A DNA stretch of 64,000 nt from Cynocephalus volans (GCF_027409185.1 NC_084470.1:32725001-32789000), one strand, 5' to 3'; counted from the stretch's first letter, positions 8,967-22,051 are shown. Numbers and translations are program-made. The notes: generated by a model not told the origin, from the letters alone.

Positions 8967-11900
8967 CTTTTGTTGTTCCATATGAATGTTAGGATTTTTT
9001 TTTTCTATTTCTGTGAAGAATGTCATTGGTATTTTGATGGGGATTGCATCGAATCTGTAGATCACTTTGGGTAGTATGCACATTTTCATAATGTTGATTC
9101 TTCCAATCCAATAGCATGGAATGCCTTTCCATCTTTTTGTGGTCTCTTTAATTTCTTTCAACAGTGATTTGTAATTCTATTCATAGAAATTGATTGGTTA
9201 AATTGATTAACCATTAAATTGGTTAAATTGATTCCTAGGTATTTTATTTTTTTGGTGACTGTTGTAAATGGGCTAGCTTTCTTGATTTCTTTTTCTGCCA
9301 GTTCATTATTGGAGAGTAAAATGCTACTGATTTTTGTCTGTTGATTTTGTATCCTGCAACTTTACTGAAATTGTTTATCAGCTCTAAGAGTTCTTTGATA
9401 CAGTCTTTAGGTTTTTCTATACATAGGACTGTGATCTACAGAGACAGTTTGACTTCATCTTTTTCAAAGTTTGACTTTGTCTTTCTCCAATCCAGATGAT
9501 ATTGGAGGTGGGTTTGTTGCATGTGACTTTTATTATGTTGAGTTACTTTCCTTCTATACCTAATTTGCTGAGAATGTTTATCATGAAGGGATGTTGAATT
9601 CTGTCAAATGCTTTTTCTGCATCTACTGAGTTGATCATATGGTTTTTGTCCTTGATTTTTTCGATGTAGTGTATCACATTAATTGACTTGCATATGTTGA
9701 ACCATCCTTGCATCCTTGGGTTGAATCCCACTTGATCATGGTGTATTATATTTTTGATGTATTGCTATATTCTGGTTGCTAGTATTTTATTGAGGATTTT
9801 TATGTCTATGTTCATCAAGGACATAGTTAAACAAAATTGCCTGTAGTTTTCTTTTTTTGTTGTATCTTTGTCTGATTTTGGTGTCAAGGTGATGCTGGCC
9901 TTATAGAATAAGTTTGAGAAAGTGGTCTCTGTTTCAAGTTCTTTGAGTAGTTTGAAGAGAATTGCTATTAATTCTTCTTTAAAGGTTTGGTAGAAATCAG
10001 CAATAAAGCCATCTTTGTTGGGAGACTGCTGATTACCTCTCCGATCTTGTTGCTTGTTATTGGTCTTTTTATGTTTTCTTTTCTTGGTTAAGTTTGGATA
10101 GCTTGTATGTGTCCAGAAATTTGTCCATTTCCTCCATGTTTTCAAATTTGTTGGTGTATAGTTGTCTGTAATATTCTCTAATGAATCTCTGTATTTCTGT
10201 AGCATTGGTTGTAATGTCTCCTTTTTTATTTCTGATTTTTGCTATTTGGATCTTTTGGGGGGGGGGGTAACCTAGCTAATGGTTTGTCAATTTTGTTTGC
10301 CTTCTGAATAAAATTGTTTCATTGATCTTTTGTACTGTTTGGGGGTCTTTATATCATTTACTTCTGCTCTGATCTGAATTATTTCTTTCTATCTACTAAT
10401 TTGGGGATTGGATTGTTCTTGTTTTTCTAGTTCTTTGAGGTGTAGCATTGGTTATGCATTTGAAATATTTCTTTTTTTTTTTTTTTTAGGTAAGTATTTG
10501 TTTCAATAATCCTCCCTCTTAGTACTGATTTTGCAGTATCCCACAAGTTTCAATATGATGTGCCTTTATTTACACTGGCTTCAAGAAACCAGTGTTTTTG
10601 ATTTCCTGTTTAATTTCTTCTTGGACCCATAGGTCATTCAGGAGCCTGTTGTTTAATTTCCCTGTATTTATATAGTGCCCTGAGTCTCACTTGTTTTTAA
10701 TTTCTAGTTTTAATCCATTGTGGTCTGAAAAGATACTTGAGATGATTTCAGTTTTTTTCAATTTGTTGAGAGTTGGTTTGTGACCTAACATGTGGCCTAT
10801 CCTGGAGAATACTCCATGTGCTGGTGAAAAGAATGTATATTCTGTAGCTGTTGAATAAAATATTCTATAGATAGCTATCCTTTGTTTCTCTGTTGATTTG
10901 TTGCCTGGATGATCTGTCCAATGCTGAAAGAGAGGTTTCAGGTCCTCTGTTATTATTGGGGTCTATCTCTTTCTTTAGGTCTATTAGTGTTTGCTTTATG
11001 TATCTGGGTGTTCCAGTGTTGGGTGCATATATATTTATGATTGTTATGTCCTCTTGCCGGATAGATCCCTTTATCATTATATAGTGGCCTTCTTTGTCTC
11101 TTTTTATGGTTTTTGGTTTAAAGTCTATTATATCTAGTATAAAATAGCTACTCCTGCTCATTTTTAGTTTCCATTTGTGTGGTATATCTTTTTCCATTCC
11201 TTCATTATTAGTCTGTGTTCATCTTTACAGGTGAGGTGAGTCTCTTGAAGACAGCATATAATTGGCTCTATTTTTAATCCACTCTGTCAGACTGTGTCTT
11301 TTGAGGGGGTAATTTAATCCATTTACATTTAGGTTGTTATTGAGAAGTACTGTCTTACTACTGGCATTTTATCACTTTTAGTTTAGATGTTTTAAATACC
11401 TTTTGTTCCTTTCTTCCCCTTGTATTATTCATCTTCACTATCTGTTGGTGTTTGGAGGTGGTAAGATTTAGTTTCTTTTTCTTTCCCATTTGCATTTTTG
11501 TTTTACCAGTGGGCTTTATTCTTTCTTGTGTGTTCATGGTAGTGATTATTGTTTTTTGGATTCCAGATGTAAGATTCTCTTGATAATTTATTGCAGGGCT
11601 GGTCACATGGTGGGAAATGCACTATTTCTCCTTCACTTCAAAAGGATAGCCTCACTGGGTATAATATTCTTGGTTGGCAGTTTTTTGGTTTGAGTATTTG
11701 TTTTGTTTGTCTTTTGTTTGTTTGTTTGTTTGTTTTCTTCTTTTTTGGTATTTTGAATATACCATACCATTTTCTTCTTGCCTATAGAGTTTCAGTTGAG
11801 AAGTCTGCTGTTAGTCTGATGGGGGATCCCTTATACATGAGTCAATGTTTTTCTCTCACTGCTTTTAGGATTCACTCTTTGTCTTTGTGCTTTGCCAGTT

Positions 11901-12900
11901 TTACTATAATGTATCTCAGAGAGGATCTTCTTGTACTGAACCTTTCTGGGGAACTTTGAGCTTCCTGAATCTGAAGGTCCATGTCTCTCCCTATAACTGG
12001 GAAGTTTTCTGTTATTATTTTATTCAATAGGATTTCAATGCTTTTAGCTTTCTCCTCCCCTCTGGAACACTCATGATTCAGATGTTTGTGTGCTTAAAGG
12101 TGAGCTCTCTTAGACTTCCTTCATGGTTTTTAATTCTTTTTTTTTTTTTTTTTTTTTTGCTCTGCCTGTGTTATTTTGTAAAGACCATGTTCAAGATCAA
12201 AAATTCTTTCTTCTTTTTGCTCTAAACTGCTGCTTAAGCTCTTGTGTTTTTTTTTTTTTCATTTCATTGAATGAATCACTCAGTTCCCAGAGTTCTCCTA
12301 CATTCTTTTAAGGTATTAATCTCTCTGTAAATTTCTTCTTTCATATCCTTGATATTTTTTCTTACTTCATTGTGTTGTCTGATTGAGTCTTCTCTTATCT
12401 CACTGAGTTTTCTTAAGATTTTTACTTGGAATTACTTTTCAGACATTTCAAAGGTTTCCTGTTCTGTAAGTTCTGGTTTGAGAATTACTATACTCCTTTG
12501 GTGGTGTCATTTTTTTTTCTTTTCTCTTTCTTTTTTTTTTTTTAATACTTCTAGTATCTCTATGTTGATGTATGGTCATCTGGAGATCAGTTGCTTTTTC
12601 TATCACTCTGAAGGGACTTTGAGGAGAAACACTTCCTCTTTTATTTCCAGGCTCTTCTGGTGACCCTGTGCAGTCAAATATGTGGTAGAACACCTGCATG
12701 GTTGTCATGGCTGCTACTGTGGCAGCAAACTGTCCTTGCAGTGGTAGAAGCTGTGGTGGTGGCTGTTGTGGACCACCTCCACAGAAGTGATGTAAGGCCT
12801 CCCAGTTGCAGTGGCACTCCTGCCTTCTATGCAGGCAACAGGAGGGCTTCCCAGGTCTTTTCCCACCTGGGCCACCTGCTTCTGTGCTAAAATATTTCAG
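8967..12900 (-). mobile_element. L1 5' part (ORF2, ORF1, 5'UTR), split by the ERV
   Basis: Continuation of the L1 at 1585-3163. On the - strand ORF2 runs from about 11330 down to 8967 in broken frames. Recognisable pieces are [18 protein letters not shown] (RT domain, about 9560-9650), SALDRSSRQQINRETKD (endonuclease, about 10870-10935) and QEDITIINIYAPNTG (about 11010-11070). ORF1 runs from an ATG at 12510 ([12 protein letters not shown]) to about 11560, and 12511-12900 is 5'UTR. The two halves together make about 5.5 kb, so this was nearly full length before decay. Confidence 0.85.
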
Positions 12901-12949
12901 TTTTATATAACACACTTCTAAATAGCACATAGGTCAAAGAAGTCACAAG

Positions 12950-15900
12950 GAAAAGTTTTAAATATTTTGAACTAAACAAAAATTACACACAGCTTATCAA
13001 AATGTGTAGGATGCAGCAAAAGTAGTACTTAAAAAGAAATTTATAGCACTATATACATATGTTAGGAAAGAAAGATCTAAAAACAATAACCTGAGCTTTC
13101 ACTTTAGGAAACTTGGGAAAGAAAAGCAACATAAACCTAAAGCAAGCAGAAGAAAAGAAATAATAAAAACTTAGAGCAGAAATCAATTAAATTAAAAATA
13201 TAGAGAAAATATGTAAACCCAAAAGCTAGTTCTTTGAAAAGATTAAACTGATAAACCTCTAGCCAATCTAACCAAGAACAAGAGAGAGAATACACAGATT
13301 ACCAGTACCAGAAATGAAAGATATGTCAACTCTCCTGTTCCCATGGACATCACAAGGATAATAAAAGGATATTACCAAAAAACCTCTGTGCCCACAAGTT
13401 TGATAATTTAGATGAAACAGACCAATTCCCTGAAAGGCACAAATTACTAAAACTTACATATAGAGAGATAAGTGATCTGAATAGGCGTATATCTATTAAA
13501 GAATTTTTATAAATCATCACATTTCAAAAAAGAAAGCACTAGGTTCAGATGATTTCACCTATGGATTTAACCAAACATTTAAGAAATTATATCAATTCTT
13601 CACAATCTCCTCCAGAAAATAGAAGCAAAGGAAATACTTTCTAAGTCATTCTAGGAGGCCAACATTTTCCTAATACCAAAATCAGATAAAGACATTACAA
13701 GAAAGGAAAACTATAGGCCAATGTCTCTCATGAGCATAGATGCAAAAATTCTTGACAATATATTAGTAAATTGAATCAAAAAATGTATAAAATGCATTAT
13801 ACACCACAACCAACTAGAATTTATTTCAGATATGGAAGGCTGGTTCGACATTCAAAAATCAATCTTTATAATCCACCACATCAACAGACTAAAGGAGAAA
13901 AATTATATGATCATATTACTTGATGCGGGAACAAGCATTTGACAAAATCCAACATCCATTCATGAAAAAAAACTAAAAAAACTCTCAGCAAACTAGGGAC
14001 AGAAGCTTCTCATTCATTGTTAGTGGAAATGTAAAATGGCACCATTCCCTTTAGAAGACAGTTTAACAATTACAAAACTAAAATAGTCTTTCTATGCAAC
14101 CCAACAATCATAGTCCTAGGTATTTACCCAACAATTTGAAAACTTATGACCACAAAAACCTGCACACGATGCTTATAACAGCTTTATTCATAATCACCAA
14201 AAACTGGAAGCAACTGAGATGTCCTTTGACAGACAAATGGATAAACTGTGGTACATCCACATAATGGAATATTATTCAGCAATAAGAAGAAATGATCTAA
14301 CGAGACACAAAAAGTCATGGATGAATCTGAAATGCATATTGTTTAGTGAAAGAAGCCAGTCTGAGAAGAATTTATATATTGTATGATTCCGTTCTGCAAA
14401 AAGCAAAACTATAGAGACAATAAAATATCAGCGGTTGCCAGGGGGAAGGAGGGGGGAGGATTGAATGGGTGAAGCACAGGGAATTTTTAGAGTGGTGAAT
14501 CTATTCTATATGTACTGTAGTGGCAGATACATGACACTATGCATTTGTCCAAACTCATAGAACTATACAGCACAAAGAGTGAATCTTAATGTATGCAATT
14601 TTTTAAAAATCACTTTGAACATCAGGGGAACCCAGGAAGAAATGCAAACTGTAATAGCAGAATCTAAATATATTGCAAGCATATGAAATTGTCTTATTGA
14701 AGGGGATGGGGGGAAGGTGCTAACCCATATAACTAGGGAGATGAGTGGAATATGTAAGAATAAAGGCAAAAGAAACTGTACATAAGCATTGTACTCCTGT
14801 TGATAAAGTTGTTAACCACAGGGATTACATTAACAATTCTGATACCATTATACATGTGTAATGGAATTCGACAATTTAATAAATAGACAGTAGATGGTGG
14901 GAGTCAGAATTCTCAATGTTGGAATGAGAGATTATAGATAAACAAAAAGAGGAGGCTGGAATGATCCATGTAGTAAAGGATTAGACTCAGAGACGTCAAT
15001 ATACATTCATATTTAGCTTACTATAGATACAAATGTTGACAGAAATATTTGTAAATATGTGTATTTACACAGGTTAATACACACACACGTATTTTCTTGC
15101 TCTGATGGCTGAGAGGGCCTAGAAGCAACAAGATCCCAGTAGCAATGAACACACTTTAGTGCCTGCAACTTGGTTTCTAATGTCACTCACCATTAAAAGA
15201 GCCAGTTAGGGTTCCTTGGAGAAATGACTAAGATAATATACAAAATGAGCCTGAAGCATCTTATATGCCATAAATCAAGAAAGTGCTAAAAACAAAACAA
15301 AAGTGAAAACCCCACAATGATGGGATTTGTCAAAGGCACACAGGAGCCAACTGAAAGAGCTCCCAGTGGCCAAAGCTGGAAAAAAATTTGAGCACCAAAA
15401 TAAGGAAGTATGGGGTTAAAACCCAAAGTATAAAATATAAAATAAATATCTATGTTACAAATAAATGATTAAATAAACAGGAAGAGAACAGACAAAACTC
15501 CCACACACAAGAACTGCAAATAATTTACGTAAATATCAAGGATATGGAACATAATTTCCCACTTTTCTTGGTTTGTTCCAGCTGCTATAAAAAAATACCA
15601 TAACTACGTTGCTTTCAAACCACAGAAATTTATTTCTTATAGTTCTGGATACTGGGAGTCCAAGATCATGGTGCTGGCAGATTTGGTGTCTGGTGAGGGC
15701 ACATTTCCTGGTTCATAGACAGTACCTTCTTGCTGGATCCTCATGTGGTAGAAGGGGCAGGGCAGCTCTCTCAGGCCTCTTCTTATAAGGAACTAATCCC
15801 ATTCATGAAGGCCCCACCTTCAAGACCTAATGACCTCCCAATAGCCCTACCTCCTAATACCATCACCTTGGGAATTAGGATTTTAACATATGAATTTGGG

Positions 15901-16545
15901 GGACACAAACATTCCGACCTTTGTACAGCACCACATCTTAAGTGTGGGCTGCACAAGTTACTTCCTTCCAAAGAGTACAGCATGGAAAGGGGGAAAAATG
16001 AGTAAGTTTATAGCAGAGAAACCTGATGAACACTCCCTCAGCCAGATGATCAAGGTTATATCAACAGCGATAAGTCACATTGACAGTGTGTGATGAAAAT
16101 GGCACTTTACCTCTGCGGTCTCCCTCAAAAAAAAAAACACAATCCCAGTCTTATCATAAAAAAAGCATGGGACAAACCCCAATCAGGGGACATTCTACAA
16201 AATATTTGACCGGTACTCCTCAAAACTGCCAAGCTCATCAAAAACAAGGAAAGTCTAAAAAACTGTCATAGCCACAAGAAGCCTACAGAGACATGACAAG
16301 TAAATGTAATGTGGTATCCTAGATGGGATCCTGGGACAGAAAAAAGATATCGGGTAAAAATAAAGGAAATTAGAGTAAAGTGTGAACTTTAGTTAATAAT
16401 AATGTATCAGTATTGGTTAATTAATTGTAACCAGTAAACCTTACTAATGTGCGAAGTTAATATTAGCAGAAACTGTGCGTGGTGGACTATCTTTGCAATT
16501 TTTCTGTAAATCTAAAACTGTTTAAAATTAAAAGAAAATGAATAC
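12950..16545 (+). mobile_element. Old L1 (L1M-type) with internal deletion and long 3'UTR
   Basis: Decayed ORF2 runs from about 13000 to 13990 (for example the RT-side sequence around 13675-13990). It then jumps to the ORF2 end (cattgttagtggaaatgtaa, 14015), showing an internal deletion of ORF2. 14200-14440 is the typical 3' end of ORF2 (ggataaactgtggtacatcc). 14546-16545 looks like the long 3'UTR of old L1M elements, ending with tctgtaaatctaaaactgtt. It is interrupted by an MLT1-like LTR at 15572-15925. Confidence 0.7.
15572..15925 (-). mobile_element. MLT1-like (ERVL-MaLR) LTR
   Basis: Antisense copy recognised from the ordered blocks ctgctataaaaaaataccat, cagaaatttatttcttatag, gagggcacatttcctggttc, cttcttgctggatcctcat and atcaccttgggaattaggat, as in MLT1 LTRs. 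No internal sequence is seen, so it is a solo LTR inserted in the L1 3'UTR. Confidence 0.65.
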
Positions 16546-16784
16546 TACCAAAAGAGAGAACACACATGCAGACAGGAAGAATGTAAGTAGTAAAAGATCT
16601 AAATAAACTAAGAGCGTGAATAATTGTGAGCTGATCTGCATAAAGCATAGTCACAGAAATGCCAGAAAGCTTAAAGCTTTGTTACTCAAAGTGGGATCCC
16701 TAACCAGTAGCACTATATCACCTGGAAGCTTTAGAAATGCAGAATCTCAGGCCCCACCCTGGGTCTAATACATTTTAACAAGAT

Positions 16785-17460
16785 TCCCCTCCCACAACCA
16801 GGCACACCATACCAGTGCCTCAGGGCCTGGCCAGAGACCTGAGGCACTGAGAAGGTAACTGGACCCCACTCCCACATCCCCACATCCAGGCACACCACAC
16901 CGGCACATCAGGGCCCGCCTGGTGACCCAAGGTATGGATCCAGGGATCAGACCCCTCTCCCACAACCAAGCACACTACACCAGCACTTCAGGGCCCATCC
17001 AGGGACCCAAGGCATGGAGAAGGGGACCAGAACCCCCTCCCACAACCAAGCATACTGTGCCAGCACATCAGGGCCTGCCTGGTGACCTGAGGTATGGATC
17101 TGGGGACCGGACACCCTTCCCACAACCAGACACACTGCCAGCACCTCATGGCCCACCCAGTGACCCGAGGCATGGACCCGGGGACTGGACCCTCCATATA
17201 CAACCAGGCACACTGCCAGTGCCTCATGGCCCAGCCCAGGGGCCCAGGGCTTGGAGCCAGGGACCAGACTCCCCTCCCACAACCAGGCACACCACACCAG
17301 CGCCTCAGGGCCTGGCCAGGGACGCAAGGCATGGAGAAGGGGACCGGACTCCCCTCCCACAACCAGGCATACTGTGCCAGCACCTCAGGGCCCCCCCAGG
17401 GACTTGAGGTATGGAGCCAGGGACCAGACACACCCCACAACCAGGCACACCACCAGCACC
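16785..17460 (+). repeat. 80-bp tandem repeat (VNTR), about 8 units
   Basis: The anchor acaacca (once acatcca) recurs at 16794, 16882, 16962, 17042, 17122, 17200, 17279, 17359 and 17437, so spacings are 78-88 and mostly 80. Each unit reads CTCCCACAACCAGGCACAC...CAGCACCTCAGGGCC...GACCTGAGGTATGGA...GGGACCAGAC with many substitutions. The open frames through it are side effects of the repeat; 80 is not a multiple of three, so every frame differs from unit to unit. Confidence 0.9.
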
Positions 17461-17977
17461 AAGGAGCATGCCAAAAACATCACCTCCATGTGGGTGGCCC
17501 ACCACAGCCATCACAATAACCATGGCTGCTGCAAAAGCCATTAGACGCCACAACCACCACGCAGATGGTACGCCAGCCACTGGAGTGCATTGAAAAAAGG
17601 AGAGTCATCAGCAGAGATAAAGAAAAGAGGATGTCTCCTTCCACAAAGCACATTTCAGAGGGACAGAAGAAGCATCTGCTCTATGATAATAACAGGGGAC
17701 CTAATCATACCTCTCAGCATTGGACAGATCATCTAGGCAACAAATCAACAGAGTAACCATTACTGTTTCAGAAGGAGAGAAGAAATCTAGGGTTATCAGA
17801 GGTGGGAGGGGGGAGGGAGAGGGGGATGGGGAGAGATTGGACAAGGAGCATAAAGAATAATTATGATATGTAACAATATATATGCTAGTAATATTGATTT
17901 GACCAACATATCTTAATGTTGAACCCCAAAAATATGTATAATCAATTTTGATTCAATAAATAAAATTTAAAAAGAAA
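16785..17977 (+). mobile_element. Composite L1-derived VNTR retroposon
   Basis: A 1.2-kb insertion in four parts. (1) About eight GC-rich 80-bp tandem units, 16785-17460. (2) 17463-17690, matching L1 5'UTR: compare gagcatgccaaa...gtggccca, ccatggctgc and agaagaagcatctgctcta with 43098-43345. (3) About 75 bp of L1 ORF2 endonuclease sequence (ctctcagcattggacagatc, 17711-17730), comparable to the L1 at 10870-10945. (4) An L1-like 3' end with a G-rich tract (17803-17838), AATAAATAAAA and an A-rich tail. ORF1 and nearly all of ORF2 are missing. The 52-bp flanking duplication and A-rich tail point to RNA-mediated insertion by L1 machinery. Confidence 0.75.
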
Positions 17978-18075
17978 AGAAATGCAGAATCTCAGGCCCC
18001 ACTCTGGATCTACAGCATTTTAACAAGATCTACAGGTGATTTATATGCATGTTAACGTTTAAAAGACATTGCCTT

Positions 18076-21000
18076 AGAGAATATCAAATATAAATTGCCT
18101 ATTCATCCCCTGTACTCTCCAATCGCTACCTTCTTCCAGCAAAATTTTTCTTTCTGTAAATCTCAAGAATTCAGTTTTTCTGATAGAAATATTTTCTGCA
18201 AAAGTTGAAGAATTTACCATGGACCAAAAATTCTAACCATGAAGATATTTCTGACAGGCTGGATCTCCGGACAAAAACAGCATTCTGAAGTACTAATTAA
18301 CTACACTCTAACAACTTAGAGACTAGGTACAGGGAGTGCCTTTTTAAAAAGATAAGTGTGTATTGATCAGTTCAAGGTATTGGTATACATGAGTTCACTG
18401 AAAGAGAGGATGATAAATTATTTTCTTCTGTCCAGGTGAAGGTTTGTTCACCTCTATCTACAGAGTAGAAAATCAGGCAGAGTAATTACAAGTGGAATAA
18501 GAGTTATAAATTCCAGATTACTCTCAGGAAACATTTCTTAGCCTAAATGCACTTTTTAATTAGCTCTTCCAACAGAATCATGATAATTGGCTAATTTGGG
18601 AATGATTTGAGACCCTCTGTGCTTTAAAGAAAATCTGTTTGTTGATATATTTATTTGCAACTGAGACTATCTTATTGCTGGCAGGACAGACATTATTAAA
18701 ACAAAATCACCTGCTTGTTTTACCAGGTTTTTTGTTGTTGTTTTTTGGTTTTAATGAACACACATGAATTGGATTATCCCTAGGGTTCCAGGAGGAAGTC
18801 TTAGCATTTTGAGTGATGGGAAATTGCCACTTAGCTGGGAAATAAATGAGCTTTAAATAGATCCCATTATTTTTTACAAGGTTATTATTGTAAATGTTTC
18901 ATAATAGAAGAAATGCCCTTCAAGTCTACCCTCATTGTTGGTTTATGATTGGGGTGTTAACCTCTAACTAGCCCAGTTCCTCACATCAAGCCACAGTGAG
19001 TTTTTATAAGTGGTTATTACATAAAATAAAATTACCCTTTATTGGCCCACATAATATTTCCAACAAGTTTCTCGATTTGTTAACTATGATGTGAACAAAA
19101 TACATTGTTTATTTGCCTAGGCTAGGAAACAGTGGCTTTTTAAAGATTTTATAGGTTTAATATATTTTATTGTTAAGACTGTCCTGAGCACTATAGAAAC
19201 ATGACTTAGGTGAGAACATGATGATGTATTTGGATGTTTATTTATATCTCACCTGAATATTCACAGTGCTTGTTTCACTAAGAGGTGACACCAAACAAAC
19301 GTCCTGTCTATCTTACTATTTAAAATATTCCTTTCCAGCCTAATTACTGCCACTAAATAATAAAAAAGAAACTGCATGGATCATCCTGGGTTTTGCAAAG
19401 TGTAGTGGCAAATAGTCTCCTTCTTCCCGCTTAACATCTTTTTATCTGAAAGTATTATTGAGCTAGCTGCTGCTATTCTGCACAGTCCACCGAGGCTCCT
19501 CGCTGTTTGGAAATGCTAGGGTGCCCCCTACTGTTGAAAATGGGGAAACACGGTTCTTTGCCACTCCATTCAGGGAACAGGATTCTTGCAAGAAAGGATA
19601 TTTAACCAAAGAACAGATAAGCGATGATTAGACTGATGGTTGGACGGACGGATGGATAGAACAGATAGTAAAACCTACCTGAGGATAAATTTAAAATTTT
19701 GTAGTTAGAAGGTATTTTAATGTCCACCTGGTCTAGAGATCTATGGCGGGGGTGGCGGGGGGATATTACGTGATCAAAAGTATATGTGTATATGAATTTT
19801 TCTAAAATAATAGTGTAGATTTTTTTATCATTTGTAGCTTTCCTTATGATTTCAAAGTAATATGTAAACTGGGTCTCTCTCTCTCTCCCCCTGCCCCTCC
19901 ACCCACCTTCCCTATTATCTTTCTTGAAGATATCAACATCCATCTATTTAACATCAGACTTCACCTTTTTACTTCTTGAATTCCTCTCCTTTAGTGAGCC
20001 ACTCTTTTAATGATCTCCACCTGTCTCCTAAACTTTGTCATTACCAACAACCCAACCACCTCCACAATCTCACTCGCAAGCATTCCACTCTCTGATCACA
20101 AACTCCTATTTTTCTAGGTTTTTTTTTTTTTTCATAGTACTCCTCCACAATTCTCTAACCCACTGAATGGCCCAATCTATTGGCCCTGCCATTTTTTCAG
20201 TCTTATCTCATTTCTGAGCTTCCTTTTACACATCTTCGTTTTCATGGTACATTACTAGAGTCATTTCCTTGCATGAACTCAATTCCTTTATCCCTTCCTC
20301 CTCCCATCTTATTCAGCAGATTACATTCCTACCCTAGCCAAATCCAAATCTTCACTTATTTTAGATCCAAAGTCTAGCAGCTGCGTTTGAAGAAAATTGC
20401 CTGTAGAACAACATAAAACCAAGTGGTCAGTCTCACTTTAAATTTATAATCACAAAATTCAGGAGGGCTGGCAATCCTACCATATTTCCCTAGTCAACTC
20501 TCTCAAAGACCATCTTTTCATATTTTCTCATCTCTCTTCCAGCCCTCAACATACCCTCCCCTCCTCCTCAGCTGATATATATATATACATCCTACCTTTC
20601 TGTTGTCGTCCCACCCAATGGCAGCTGTCCCAGGGAAACCCCTCCACTTCTGCACTGTATCCCAACCCCTTTCTCCATTGCAAGAACTTTGCTCCTGCTA
20701 TATTTCCTCTCACTCCTGCATCACCACTTTGTTCTCAATTGTACATTTTTTGCCAACACCAAATGTACTGTAATATCTCATATTTTTAACGGCTTCATTT
20801 CTCTGCCTTCTTTATAGCAAACTCTGCTAAAGAGTTTTCTGTGCTCACTTTCTCCACTACTCACCCCCTAATCTTTTGTGAACCCATTTTCATGAAACTG
20901 TGACTCCACCACTAGCATCAAAAGAACTCTTGCCAAGGTTGCCAGTGACATCACGTCGTCAGATTTCAAGCTTTACCTTTATTTACCTCCCAAAAGCATT

Positions 21001-22038
21001 AACTGTTAATTTCTCCCTCCTTCTCAAAATACCTTCCTCACTTGGCTAAGTGTTCCATAAATGTCTGCTTGAATGAATGATCCCAAAAATATTGAGTGCA
21101 GAACTACTCCCAGATTCCCAATGTACAAATAAAAAAAGAGGGTGAGGACAGCTTTTTAATCTAAGTTTTATACAGGTGATAGATAGCAAGGACTTTGCAT
21201 ATGCAGTCCAATCTTTATTCTTATTTGAATATTCTGTGATTGATTGCATGTTATTGTCAGTGTTTAATCTAGGCAGTATTTTTTTTATTATTTCCCCAAA
21301 TATTTATTGAGAAACTAATATATGGATAATGTGAACCCAGAGATGTATCACATTTGAATTACGTCCTCAGGAAAAGTATACTATTATTTAAATAAAAGAG
21401 GCAAGTATATAGCTAATTATCATACAAAATACAAAGCAATCATTTCCTTACAAAGGTACAGAGAGAATTAAGCAAGTTCAGAGGAAAGACAGATCATTTT
21501 CAGCTAGAGAATAATTCTGGAAAAATTTGTGGCAAAATTAGGCCTTACACTATTCCTTAAAGAATATGTAGAACTTAGATATGCAGAAATGGGGTAGGGA
21601 AGACAAAAGGATTTCCAGGGGAAAAAATGTGAGCCTGTTGAGTAGCAGTCACAGGAACACCATATAGTTCAGTTTTTGGAGAAGCAAAGGATAAATGAAA
21701 AGGAATGGTATTAAGTGAACTCAAAAAGAAATATTCGATGACGAATATGTTGTACCTTAAAAGGCTAGGCTAATAATGTACATTTTATTCTCCACAAAAT
21801 AGGAAAATTGTTGAAAGTTTTAAGGTATAGTAGTGGCAAGATTGTGTAGGATGGAAAAGAAGAGAAGATTAGAAGTAGAAAAACTAACCAAAGGGACAGG
21901 TGAAACACTACTAAACAAGGAAAATGCCAGTGAATAGAAAGGCAGTAACAGATTTACAGATATTCCGAAGTGGAATGGATGGAAGGCAGAAACAAGAAAC
22001 TGGTGGCTTGAAGCTGGGACTAGAGCTAAGCTTAATGT
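18076..22038. other. Repeat-poor intergenic stretch
   Basis: No gene recognised. 18.5-19.5 kb has no repeat I can name and contains several TAATTA/AATTAG-like cores. 19620-19665 is a short GGA/GGAT-rich simple repeat, and 19877-19900 is a CT run. 20900-21000 faintly resembles LINE (L2/CR1-type) RT coding sequence (AKVASDITSSDF). 20574-20588 is an AT dinucleotide run. Confidence 0.4.
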
Positions 22039-22051
22039 AGAATGAGATAAG

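Larger units (their letters stand above)
16680..18075 (-). mobile_element. MER5A-like hAT element, split by the composite insertion
   Basis: 16680-16784 and 18030-18075 together read as an antisense MER5A-like non-autonomous DNA transposon (ttactcaaagtgggatccct, agaaatgcagaatctcaggc, ttttaacaagat, caggtgatttatatgcatgt). The 52 bp at 16733-16784 are repeated at 17978-18029, on either side of the inserted composite element. Confidence 0.65.

Noticed and set aside
12448-12930. 160-codon antisense open frame
   Set aside because: It is L1 5'UTR read through into the first codons of L1 ORF1 ([12 protein letters not shown]), not a host gene.
16785-17460. CRISPR-like array
   Set aside because: The 80-bp units are contiguous and diverged, with no unique spacers, in vertebrate DNA.
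16922-17580. Several overlapping open frames of 90-160 codons on both strands, Pro/Gly-rich
   Set aside because: They run through the 80-bp tandem repeat on both strands at once. The length follows from high GC and few stops, not from coding; no start context, splice signal or homology.
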